From Costus lasius (lineage: Eukaryota; Streptophyta; Magnoliopsida; Zingiberales; Costaceae), in the NCBI GenBank assembly GCA_027563935.2, contig CM050449.1, positions 84,227,178 through 84,291,177 of the forward strand: a DNA stretch of 64,000 nt. The letters run 5' to 3'. Positions 35,090 through 45,222 of this stretch are shown piece by piece; position 1 is the stretch's first letter, and each line of letters opens with the position of its first letter. The notes below the pieces were generated by a model, which was given only the letters and a program-made list of their open reading frames with translations, was not told the DNA's origin and searched no databases. Made by a program: the position numbers and the translations under genes.

Positions 35090-36170
35090 GGGAGAGGCAT
35101 CCAAGCATGTATAAATATAAAGGTAAGGGTGCAAGGCATTAAGAGAATTCTCTTGCTCAAACCCCTCTCTACCTTTGTTGCCTCTTTTTGCACCACTGCC
35201 CCTCCTTCCTTTCTCCTTGTGACTGAGAGCTCTAAGAAGATTTTTTCTAATTCATTAATCCTCTTTGCCTAGGATAGCACAAAGCATGGAGTGAGGTATA
35301 TTCAAGGTCATTATGTTGATACTAGTAGAGGGTGGATTTATGCGCCTACAACTTGTCAATTGCCAACCTCAAGCACACTTGAAAGGTAAATTTTCTATAC
35401 TGCCTATTGTATCTTATCTAGCATGGATCCTCTGGCAAGGGAAATTTGGTTTCAAGTAGTTTTTCTACTATGTTTATTATAATTAAAGTAATTGTTTGTC
35501 GTTTACCCCACCATACCTATTGTAATAATATCTATAAATAAGTCTCGTCGCCTCTATATCTAGCTACCACAATCAATAACACGGGCAATCTCTTTACTTC
35601 ATAGTAAAACAAAAGTTGTTAGCCCAAATGGCTAAGTAGGCATCACAATGTGTATGCATATGCATCAAAGTAAGCGGAGCTGCGTCCATTGTACCACATA
35701 CAAGGGACTTATTTAAGTCAAATCTCATAATAACTCATGAGTTTAAAACTGAAGGTTACACATTTTCTACTATTGCACCACACCCTTTATGAATGAGTTG
35801 GTCCAGCATCTATATTTTAATTGATTGTCATGGTCTTATAACACTCATCTATCTTAGTTGGTAGAGTGCATGGTTTTTAACCTTGTGGTCATGGGTTCAA
35901 ACCCCATGACGGTGATAATTATTTTTCAACTATCTATTATTTGCATATATAAATTGAAAGTTGTAAAGTTGTTTTCGTTAACTTCAACCAAATCAGTTTG
36001 TCTATCCTTTCAAACCTTAGGCCCCTCCTATTATTAATAACAACTCAACTTTAGAATCTCGATTACAATAATTTACCTCTTCAACTAAATCTATCCTTTC
36101 AAACCTTATGCCCCCCTTCTATTAGTTCTCTAGATGTTTCTTTCTAGAATGAAGTCATTGATAATGAATT
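35090..36170. other. Mixed old repeats, no gene
   Basis: 35090-35480 resembles the 3' part of an LTR (TATAAATATAA at about 35110, then a GCGCCTACA segment). 35707-35783 resembles 16696-16770. A tRNA-Lys-like sequence follows. No protein-coding frame is supported. Confidence 0.4.
35843..35915 (+). tRNA. tRNA-Lys (UUU)-like, probable pseudogene
   Basis: The D-loop AGTTGGTA, an anticodon loop TTTTTAA (anticodon TTT at 35876-35878), a variable loop TGGTC and a T arm ATGGG-TTCAAAC-CCCAT fit plant tRNA-Lys. The acceptor stem ACTCATC/GACGGTG pairs at only about 4 of 7 positions (one of them a T-G wobble), and the anticodon stem has one mismatch. It is therefore likely inactive or a diverged copy. 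Confidence 0.65.
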
Positions 36171-36179
36171 TCAATCCAT

Positions 36180-37590
36180 CATTAGCAACAACATCGGGAT
36201 TCTTACTAGCCTACCTCTTGGAAATAAACCTCTAGGATGTAAATGCATATTTAAGAAAAAGTTGAGAACTGATGGAAGTGTTGAAAAGTATGAGTAATGC
36301 TTGGTGGTTCAAGGTTTTCAGTAGAGAGCTAATATTGACTACTTTGACACATACGAACTTGTTGTTAGGATCACCACAATCAAATTTCTTCTCTATATTG
36401 CTACTATCCATGGGTTGATAGTTCATCAAATGGATGTTAAAATTGTCTTTCTTCATAGAGACCTTGATGAAGAAATCTATATGACACAGCCTGATGGCTT
36501 TATAGTCTAGGGTTATGAAAGGAAGGTTTGCAAGTTAGTCCAATCCTTGTATGGACTTAAGCAAGCATCTAAATATTGGCACAAACAATTTGATAAGGTC
36601 ATTTTACCATATGGATTTCAAGTCAATGACTTTAATAACTATCTCTACAATAAATATGCAAACTATTGTTTGCTCTCTTCTGCCTATATGCAGATGACAT
36701 CCTAATCTTCTCCAATAATCTGGATATGATAAAAGACACCAAAGAATTTCTATCTCTACAATTTGACATGAAAGATATAGGAGAAGCTGGTTTAATCCTA
36801 GGAATGAAAATGATAATAAATCAAAATTCTATCTCTCTCGCAAAATCACACTATGTAGATAAAATCTTAGAAAAATTTAAATTCAATACATCATCTCCTT
36901 TGTACTCCTTATGACCCTAACAATCACTTGTTTAAAAATCAAGAACATGTTGTAAGACAATAATCATACTATAAGGCTATAGGTTCCCTTCTATTCCTAG
37001 AAAATAGAACTAGACTAGATATAGCATATGCAGTCTCCAGGCTTAGTAGATACACTAGTAACCCTAGTGGACTTCACCGGACTGCTATTAAAAGAGTTAT
37101 CATATACTTAAAAGAAAAATCTAATTACACCTTAACCTTTATTAGATTACCCTCTATTCTAGAAGGATTTTGTTACGCTAATTAGATTTCTAATTTCGAT
37201 GACATCAAATCTATTTTTGGATATGTTTTTACCCTAGGTGGTGGAGCCATCTCTTGACAATCCACTAAATAAAATATCATAGCTAGAAACACCATGGAGG
37301 TAGAGTTAGTAGCTCTTGATCTAGCTTACTCAGAAGCAAAATAGATCAAACCCCTTTGTTCCTCTATACCAATGGCAATTTCAATCAATCCACTAATTTT
37401 TATAAATTGCGATAGTAAAGCTGCAATTGATTTTTGCAAACAAGAAACTTGTAAATACCAAATTGGGTAGACACATTAAAATAAGATAGAAAACTATCAA
37501 ATGGCTTTCTACTAATAACATTGTTTCTTTGTCATGTGTCAAAACATATAATAATCTTGTAGATTGACTCACATAAGGTTTGATTTAAAC
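36180..37590 (+). pseudogene. Degenerate Ty1/copia reverse transcriptase-RNase H
   Basis: Broken frames preserve copia RT landmarks in order: GCKCIFKKKLRTDGSVEKYE (36239-36298), MDVK...FLHRDLDEEIYMTQPDGF, YGLKQASKYWHKQFD, an active-site YADDILIFS (about 36687), then IGSLLFL- and SRY-type words. The RNase H end reads FGYVFTLGGGAIS, MEVELVALDLA and CDSKAAIDF. There are many stops and at least one frameshift near 36670. No LTRs or integrase could be matched to it. This is an old remnant. Confidence 0.85.
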
Positions 37591-38239
37591 CAAAGTGATG
37601 ACTGGGTCTAAGGGAATAGGGATTAGTCCATAATTGGCCCTCCTAGATTGGCAACCCAACCTCCGTTATAGGTAGATCTCGAAAAGAGGTTCAATGGTTA
37701 ATAACAAGCTGATTGGTCAGTCAAGGAGTACAAAATAAATATTATAAAAATAGTATTGTGTTTATTGGAGTTATATTTAAAAGCTCCAATACCACTTTCC
37801 TAAGGTGTTTCAGTACTCCTGTGTATAGTGAGGAGAGTCTATGACTCTAAAAGAGACCCGAAGGTATAACCTAAGAATTGACACTACACACTTCCTCCTA
37901 TGGGATCTTCTATATGTGAGTTTTCATATATTTCCACGTACTAGAAACTAGACACTTCTTTCACACTCACACAAATACAAGATACTAGCGCATGGCCAAA
38001 AATATGCAACCCCACGTCCAAGTTAGCTGTATCATTTGAACATGATTCAATACTGGGCCAAAAGTGTTGTAGTTCAAGACCTGGTTCACTTCCTCCCTTC
38101 TAATACAGTTACGTGTACTAAGTCTATTGAGCATTGCTCTTCCCTGATTGCATGATATAAATGTCGAACAACAGTTTGTTTTCTATTAATTAATTTTAAT
38201 GGACTTTTGAGTTTTTTGTAGGTGATTGTTGGGGTTTAT
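37591..38239. other. Unassigned region after the copia remnant
   Basis: Probably the old element's 3' untranslated or LTR sequence. No boundary, gene or repeat unit is recognisable. Confidence 0.35.
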
Positions 38240-38242
38240 TAA

Positions 38243-38883
38243 TGGTCTATTTCTTTGGAAAGAAAGAAAATTAAGAAGAAAGAAAAAGTAGAGGGAAGAG
38301 AAAAGTAAGGAGAAAAGAAAATAGTTTTCTTTTTCAAGCATTCTGTGTCTTTAAAGGGAATGAAAATGGAAAAGAAAATTTTATTATTGAAAAAAGATAG
38401 ATAAAAGAACATATATTGATAAAATGTAATATATTTTTGATACAAATATATTCATAATTCACTCACAAGAGTTTATCAAATATATATTTGATACAATGTA
38501 ATATGGCACTTGATAAACAACATTGCAAAGGGGCGATTGGCGCAAGGGAGAGTAGAGAGCGAGGAGGCGAAGAGACATGAGCATAGGGAGAGAACGGGAG
38601 AAAGCTAGAGGAGGAGGCGAATAAACGAGAGCAAGCAAACAAGAGAGACGAGAGGGAGAAAGCTCGGGAGAACGAAAGCAAGCGAGCGTGAGATGAGAGG
38701 TTTTGTGAGCGAGTGATGAGTCAGTCAGGTTTTCTCCCCAATTTGGACAGAAAACTTTGGAGAGAAAAGAATAAATTTTTTCTCTCCTCTTTTCTATCCT
38801 CTCATCTTATTCTTTCCAAAGAAACAAGAGAAAAAATGTTTTCTTTCCCTCCCCTTCTATTTTCTCTCCAAAGAAACAGGCCG
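38243..38883. mobile_element. Tourist-like (PIF/Harbinger) MITE, 641 bp
   Basis: The terminal inverted repeats are GGTCTATTTCTTTGG at the left and CCAAAGAAACAGGCC at the right (one mismatch). They are flanked by TAA at 38240-38242 and 38884-38886, the 3-bp duplication expected of PIF/Harbinger elements. The interior is purine-rich, with no transposase. Confidence 0.8.
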
Positions 38884-38886
38884 TAA

Positions 38887-39600
38887 GGGAAAAACCCAAA
38901 GTCTCTTAATAGTCCCATATAGAAGGATTTGGAAAGGAAACTTGACTTTAAATTGAGTTGAGCCACCTTAACCCGCTAGGGCTTTTCATAGGCTTTTAAT
39001 CTTTTAATCCAAGTCAATCTAAACACACGTGCGTGAGGGCCTCACCTCACCAAGCAAGGTAGGACTGAGTCAGGCTGTGGTCATGGTCTTGATTGTGGGT
39101 CACGGGGTGTGGTATATTACTCGCATTCTATTTTATCGAGGCAACTAATTTTAGCAGTTTTATTTTTCCCCAAATAATTATTTTAAATACTATTAATAAA
39201 TAATATTCAAGCAATTTTACTAGTTTTAATTAGCCATTAGCCCCCGTTTTTAGAGGTGGGCGAGTGAGGCTTGTTTATTAATGGAAATGGTTTTATTATT
39301 TTTAGACGGTGCACCTCCCCTATACGATGAGATGTAGTGTAGCGTCTCAGTCATATTGTATTCGACGATGTTGAAAGCGGCTGTGATAGGCTTCTCATCG
39401 ATGCAATGGCAAAGAAGTAGCAATGGTTATATCTTGGGACAGAAAATCCAGACTAAAGCTCATGTGAGGGTCAGAGCTCTTTGTCTTAGGACAAATGACT
39501 ACATCATCACCTCCGGCTAGATCATTTAATTTCTATTTTCAGTCACTTGCATACTTGATGAGAATCATAAGTTAGGATTAATTGCAAACAACAAGAAGTT
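38887..39600. other. Unassigned non-coding region
   Basis: No gene, RNA or terminal repeat recognised. Confidence 0.4.
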
Positions 39601-40540
39601 TTTGCATCATGGTTTGATGAATGCTTGCAATTTTACATGTTTGAAATTTTTGTGATTATATTATTGCTAGCAACTCCCTTGCACTTACAAAAAGTTTGTA
39701 TTCCTAGGCTTAGACAATCTTTTAGAAAGCCATAAACAACAAAACCAAGTGTCAACAACAAACACGATCGCATGCTTTATATTTGTACAATCATCATGGC
39801 TTTCCAATACCTCCCACTCACCAGACACATATTTAGCTAACCACATAATGTTCATTTTAGCTCTATAAACAATACACAAAATAGATTTATAGTTGTAGTG
39901 AGTCAAATAAGACAAAAGAATAGAAATAATTAAATTAAATTAAAATACCTCATCTATTTAAATAGAAGCTTTTTTTACTTACTAGTATTAGTCTAAATTT
40001 TCAAAATAAAAAAAATATATGCTCACTACTCTAACTTCTTCCTTGGATAGTAGGAACTTAAAGTAATATCATAGTTCTATAATACTCATGTCAAAATTGG
40101 TCTCTAGATGCATGGTATTGATAAGTAGTATTTCATAATTGTAGCAAGCTACCAAAGACATTAGCAATTCATTCGAATATCTACTATTAACATATCAAAA
40201 AATTAACAGTTATCCGTAAATTAAAATCATGTCAAAAAATTAGTTAATTGATGTAATTCAATCTAATTATTGTTATCATGGCAATTTTCTATGATGTCAT
40301 GGATAGTAATATCTTATATGTAATGAAAGATAATCCATCATCAATCTTTTATAAACTTATTACTATTTGACAATGCTACTTATATTTTACAACCAATGTA
40401 AGGGCCCAACCAGGTTTGAACCAGTGACCTATTGATCTGCAGTCAATTGCTCTACCACTGAGCTATGAACCCAATTTATATTATATCCAAATTTGTAGTT
40501 CAATTCATTAATATATATATATATCTTTTTACATGAAATG
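39601..40540 (-). repeat. Right arm of the inverted tRNA-Cys duplication (uninterrupted)
   Basis: Its reverse complement aligns with 5868-6884 joined to 15951-16103. It passes straight through TTGACAC at 39749-39755, where the left arm carries the hAT-type MITE and the gypsy element. Confidence 0.85.
40401..40472 (-). tRNA. tRNA-Cys (GCA), second copy
   Basis: The reverse complement of 5944-6015 with a few changes. The acceptor GGGTTCA/TGGGCCC and the anticodon loop CTGCAGA (GCA) are unchanged, while the T arm ACTGG/CTGGT still pairs through G-T wobbles. It is likely functional or recently so. Confidence 0.9.
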
Positions 40541-40851
40541 ACGATATAGTTGATGGAGGTGAAGGCCATTATGGTATTTGTGATGCCTAAAGTGAACTGG
40601 TTTGGGTCAAAGAGCCGAGAGGCTGGGCGGCGGCCCAATTCCCCTCTGAAATCCAGATCCAGCATCGCTGGAATGAAACCCGCGGCCAGCTCTTCGATCG
40701 CGCGGATGCGATCAGCTTCAGCGTTGTTTCCGGCGCCTATCCCAGCGCCATCTCCGGCACGATCTCCGGCAAGATCGATGGGCGGACACGCTCCAAAGGA
40801 AGGTTGGGCTGGCGACGGCTGGCTTTCCAAGGAGAGAAGTGTCTCCTCCAT
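40537..40851 (-). CDS. Possible first coding exon of an unknown host gene
   Basis: On the minus strand ACCATGG (start 40851) opens a frame beginning MEETLLSLESQPSP. It continues through an acidic Ala/Gly-rich stretch and a more conserved-looking segment (RIRAIEELAAGFIPAMLDLD, then RRPASRLFDPNQFTLGI), and meets a donor-like CAT|GTAAAAAG at about 40537, where the tRNA-Cys repeat arm begins. Upstream (to about 41100) is GC-rich with a TACATAAAAT sequence about 230 bp before the start. The base composition is very unlike the surrounding repeats. I do not recognise the family. It could be a captured fragment, and no second exon could be identified. Confidence 0.4.
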
Positions 40852-41529
40852 GGTTAAAGGGAGAGGGAGACGATGGGAAAAAGGCATCGAGAGGAAGACG
40901 GAGAGAAGCTTCAGCCGAGAGCAGAGGGTGCTTCCTTCGGCGATGGAGAATACGCCAGCAACGAGTTTACCTCCTTCTGGCGACGAGGAGAACCGCCGAC
41001 GATAGGTAGATCCAGTGGTGGAAACAGTCGAGAGGAGCGACTGTAAGTCGTCGACGACGACGTGAGCGAGGGGGGTGAGAAAAGGATTTTATGTAACTAA
41101 TTAGAGGTTAATCAGAGAAATTTTCCCTTACCTGTGTTCTTCTCCGGCGACGACGTCTTCCCTTGATTTCCGGCGATCTTCTTCCCTGCTTCCATCTTCC
41201 TACGACGGCTTCTTCCACGGCAAGGATTCCTGACAGCGGTGGCTGTGACGAAGGCTGAGGTTTGTCGACGACGAACCTACTGCACGCCCTGAACTCCGTC
41301 CTTCCCCTCCGGCGGCTTAAGCGAAGCCGACGAACGCGGCTCGAGAAGACGACGCAGGTGAGTTTTGAACGCTCTCGGCGTTCGATACGAGGCGGTCAAC
41401 AAGTCAAAATCAGCGGACGAAATCACAGCGAAACGAGAATTCGAATTCGGCATCTGGATTTCAGATTTTGCACACAGTCCGAGGCAAAATTTGGGTGACA
41501 TGGGCGGACTCTTTGGGCTGGGCATGACA
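40852..41529. other. GC-rich region upstream of a gypsy primer site, possibly its 5' LTR end
   Basis: GC-rich, codon-like sequence on both strands. A minus-strand donor-like ACACAG|GTAAGG lies at about 41131. The region ends GGCATGACA at 41529 immediately before a primer-site-like sequence, as an LTR would, but the LTR start is not visible. Confidence 0.35.
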
Positions 41530-41530
41530 G

Positions 41531-41543
41531 TGCTATCAGAGGC
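41531..41543 (+). promoter_or_regulatory. Degenerate initiator tRNA-Met primer-binding site
   Basis: TGCTATCAGAGGC resembles TGGTATCAGAGC and lies two bases after a CA LTR-like end. Confidence 0.55.
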
Positions 41544-41562
41544 GAAAAAGATCTCGGCAAAC

Positions 41563-42069
41563 ATGGTGACGCAGGGAGATCACTTGAATCGAGTCGAGGA
41601 GGTGCTCGGCTTGACCGGAAATGGGGAACGAGGTGTTGTTCCAACTTTGGAGAGCCTGCATCGAACCGTTGAGGAGCAACGATTACAAATTGCCTCACTC
41701 CAACGAGCATTGGAAGGGCAAGTAGCAAGTGCGTAGGCGGCGCACCAACAAATGCAAGCAGACCTTGCTGTGCTACGCCTAGCGCTGGCGCAAGCACAAG
41801 GTGGATCTTCTGGGGCCAGGACTTCAACGGAGCAGGCAGCTCCAAGGACCAAAGTCCGGATCCCCGAACCAGGGGCGTACGGAGGTTCCCGTACGTCTAA
41901 GGAGTTAGGCAACTTCATTTGGGACATAGAACAGTACTTCGTCGCCAATCATGTCCCAGACGCCGATCGGGTGAAGGTGTGCACCGCATTTCTCACTAAC
42001 GACGCAAAGCTTTGGTGGCGCACCAAAGTTGATTCATTGCCAGAAGTTGTGTAGTGGACTTGGGAGGTG
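41563..42069 (+). pseudogene. Ty3/gypsy gag remnant
   Basis: One frame from ATG 41563 with TAG at 41734 and 42052. There is an N-terminal coiled-coil region (SLHRTVEEQRLQIASLQRAL), then the gag core IWDIEQYFVANHVPDADRVK and [17 protein letters not shown], comparable to residues about 140-180 of the young gypsy gag at 8920. It stops abruptly at about 42070, where Athila pol begins, so it is a chimeric junction. Confidence 0.8.
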
Positions 42070-43053
42070 TTAGAAATTGATGAGGATGACAAACTCTCTA
42101 TCATTCTTTGGAGACCTTTTCTTGCTACTATTGCTGCTGTCATTGATGTCAAAAATGGGAAACTGGATTTGAACATCGGTGACAATGCTATACAATTTGA
42201 TTTGTTTGACTCTTTGAAAAAACCTTCTTTTGCAGGTACATGCCGCAGTGTAGACATCATTGAGAAAACTATACAGCAAATTGAACCCTACAGGAAGGAG
42301 GTGGATGGATCCGTCGGAACTTGCCTTGACCAACACTGTTGATAGAGATATTGAGGGCAAAGCTGAGAAGTATGTTACCCTACTAGATGTTGACCCACGC
42401 ATGAATGCCAAACCAGAAGAAAATCAGGAAGAAGAAGGGCAGAAGAAGATTGAATTCAAAAGCTTACCTAGCACATTAAGATATGAATTTCTAGGTGACA
42501 ATTTTACATACCTGGTGATAGTTAGTGCAGAATTGGACAAAGAGCAAACCGAACTACTCCTTAGAGAACTCCGTCTTCACGAGAAGGTAATAGGCTACTC
42601 ACTTGATGACATTAAAGGGATTAACCCCTCTATTTGCATGCACAGGATTTTATTGGAAGAAAATAGTAAGCCTTCTGTGGAATTTCAATGCCGACTTAAT
42701 CCACACTTGAAAGATGTTGTGAAGAAGGAGGTGCTCAAACTTTTGGATGCAGGAGTCATATATCTAATATCAGACAGTTCTTGGGTGAGCCCGGTACATG
42801 TTGTACCCAAAAAGGGAGGTGTCACAGTAATTAAGACTGATGGAGATGAGTTGATACCAACGCGCACAGTTACAGGATACAGGATGTGTATTGATTACAG
42901 GAAGTTAAATTATGCTACACAAAAAAATCACTTTCCTTTACCATTTATTGATCAAATGTTAGATAGATTGGCTCAAAATTCTTACTTTTGTTTTCTGGAT
43001 GGATTTTCAGGTTTCTTCCAAATTCCCATCCATCCCGATGATCAGGAGAAAAT
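42070..43053 (+). pseudogene. Athila pol: protease end and first half of RT
   Basis: It reads IILWRPFLATIAAVIDVKNG (protease end), shifts frame at about 42260-42340, then continues with EFLGDN, SLDDIKGINPSICMHRILLE, AGVIYLISDSSWVSPVHVVP and YRMCIDYRKLN up to the break at 43053, where a solo LTR has inserted. The same frame resumes at 47627. Confidence 0.88.
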
Positions 43054-43879
43054 TGTTAGGGAATACCGGGTGTAATTTAAAATTTTGCAGTCCAAGGACA
43101 CAGCGGAAGACACATTACACCCGAAAATATTCCTTCACCAAGGATCCATGCGAGGGAGATAACACAAGGATGTGTTAGGGATAGTACCTCTTTTGCTTAC
43201 TAGGATGATGATGCCAAGTTGAAGACGATCAAGCGCTCGACCTCTACAAGCATCCACGCGTCGACCTTCTCAACGTTGCTCCCTTCCACGCTTGGTGCTA
43301 GCCTCGGGAAGAGAAGATCACCTCTTGGATTCTCCTTCTTCTTCCTCCTTGTTCTTCACGCGAACAAGTCCTCTTGCATGGAGACTCTCGGCCAAACAAG
43401 GATGAAGAGGGATGGTGGTGCAACTAAAGAAGAGAGGTGGCTAGGGATCCAAAGCTTGCGCAAATCCAAGTAGAAGTCGCCTTGCTTTGGATAGAAGTAA
43501 GTTCGTGCAAGAGAGGGGCGCATACCCCTTTGTTTTATAACTTCCCTAGCCCTTCACACCCCCTTATTTCCTTCTATAGCTTGGCGCAATTCCTGCCACC
43601 TCCTCTCTTGAATTGGCACAAGAAGAAGCTTGGAAACAATCATGCTTCTTGCCTTATCAAGAGAGGTAATTTGAGTTCAATTAGTATTTGGACTTTCCAT
43701 ACGTGATTGGCGCATATCTTTCTTGAATTAATCAAGCATTACATGCCTTCACATCAGGCCATGCGTCCAATTAGTTTCCAAATATGAAAACCGAAAGTCA
43801 CTAGGATTCATTGGTGCAAATTCCATGTATAGAATTATGCCATGCGCCAAGGGAGAACCCTACTCCCATTAGGATTCCA

Positions 43880-44605
43880 ATTTGCCTTAATTAGATTAAA
43901 TCCTCAACTCCTAATTGGATTTGGATTTCAATACTAATTAGGCCCATTAATTAAATCCTTATTGGATTAGGATTTGCACCCAACCACCATGGGCCTAATC
44001 CAAATCCAATTCTCATTAGGATTTGAATCCTAGTTGGATTAGGATTTGCACCCAACCACTATGGGCCTAATCCAAATCCAATTCTCATTAGAATTTGAAT
44101 CCTAGTTAGATTAGGATTTGTGCCCAACCACTATGGGCCTTATCCAAAACCAATTCTCATTAGGATTTGAATCCTAGTTGGATTAGGATTTGCGCCCAAC
44201 ACAATGGGCCTTATCCAAATCCAATTCCCATTAGGATTTGAATCCTAGTTGGATTAGGATTTGCGCCCAACCACTATGGGCTTTATCCAAAACCAAATTC
44301 TTATTAGGATTTGAATCCTAATTGGATTAGGATTCTAACTCCTAGTAGGATTAGGATTCTAACTCCTAGTAGAATTAGGATTCCAACTCCTAGTTGGATT
44401 AGGATTCTAATTCCTAATAGGATTAGGACTCCAACTCCTAATTAAATTAGGATTTCAACTCCTAGTTGGATTAGGATTCCAATTCCTAATAGGATTAGGA
44501 TTCCAACTCCTAATTAAATTAGGATTCCAACTCCTAGTTGGATTAGGATTCCAATTCCTAATAGCATTAGGATTCCAACTCCTAATTAAATTAGGATTCG
44601 AATCC
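43880..44605. repeat. 72-bp tandem array built from a 24-bp unit
   Basis: GGGCC(T/A) starts recur at 43991, 44063, 44135, 44206 and 44278. In the second half ATTAAATTAGG recurs at 44441, 44513 and 44585. Both halves have a 72-bp period. The second half is visibly three 24-bp variants of the type ATTAGGATTCCAACTCCTA per period. Confidence 0.9.
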
Positions 44606-45222
44606 AATCATGGTTTATAATCCCAAGTCCAAGTCCAACTCCCATACAGAGTACAAACTTGGCCAGGATATACATAAACCCATGAATCCCAATTGAACTC
44701 AGATTCAACCAAGAATCTGTCTTGGACTCAGAATCAGAATGAACTCAAATATATTCCAAGATATCCATATCAAAATACAACGTTAAGAGTCTATTGTGTG
44801 TGACCCCGTAGGATCCATATGACGATGGCAACGACGATTAAACATCATAAGTAGTGAGAGGTATCTGGCAACACATCACTACTACCCCTGTCATAGGACT
44901 AAAGTCATTTGGCAACAACTCCCTAGCAAGCAACAAGGATTCTCGTCCATTCCACATCCCTTTGCCTGAACTGATATCCCACCATTGGATTAGTCTCATA
45001 TTTATTAATCCATTCTATTGGTCATGACTCAAACAGTATGGCCATACATTCCCGTCATGCACCAATGAGGTGGGGTGCTCCAAACTGGATATCATGCTTC
45101 CAATGAAGGAAGGGGAAAATCCTACTATTGGTCATCCATATCTCCATATGACTTATGATATGCCCAATGACAGTCGTTTTGCTCACCCATTTACGAAGAG
45201 ATGTAAGATTGTATCAAAACAC

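Noticed and set aside
38460..38700. Ser/Ala/Leu-rich minus-strand ORF
   Set aside because: It lies within the purine-rich interior of the Tourist-like MITE and is a low-complexity artefact.
41108..41195. Minus-strand first exon beginning MEAGKKIAGN and ending at a GTAAGG donor
   Set aside because: Too short, no partner exon, and the region may be a gypsy LTR. The donor is mentioned only as an observation.
43880..44605. Possible CRISPR array because of regular repeats
   Set aside because: The repeats are head-to-tail tandem variants with no unique spacers, in a plant LTR.
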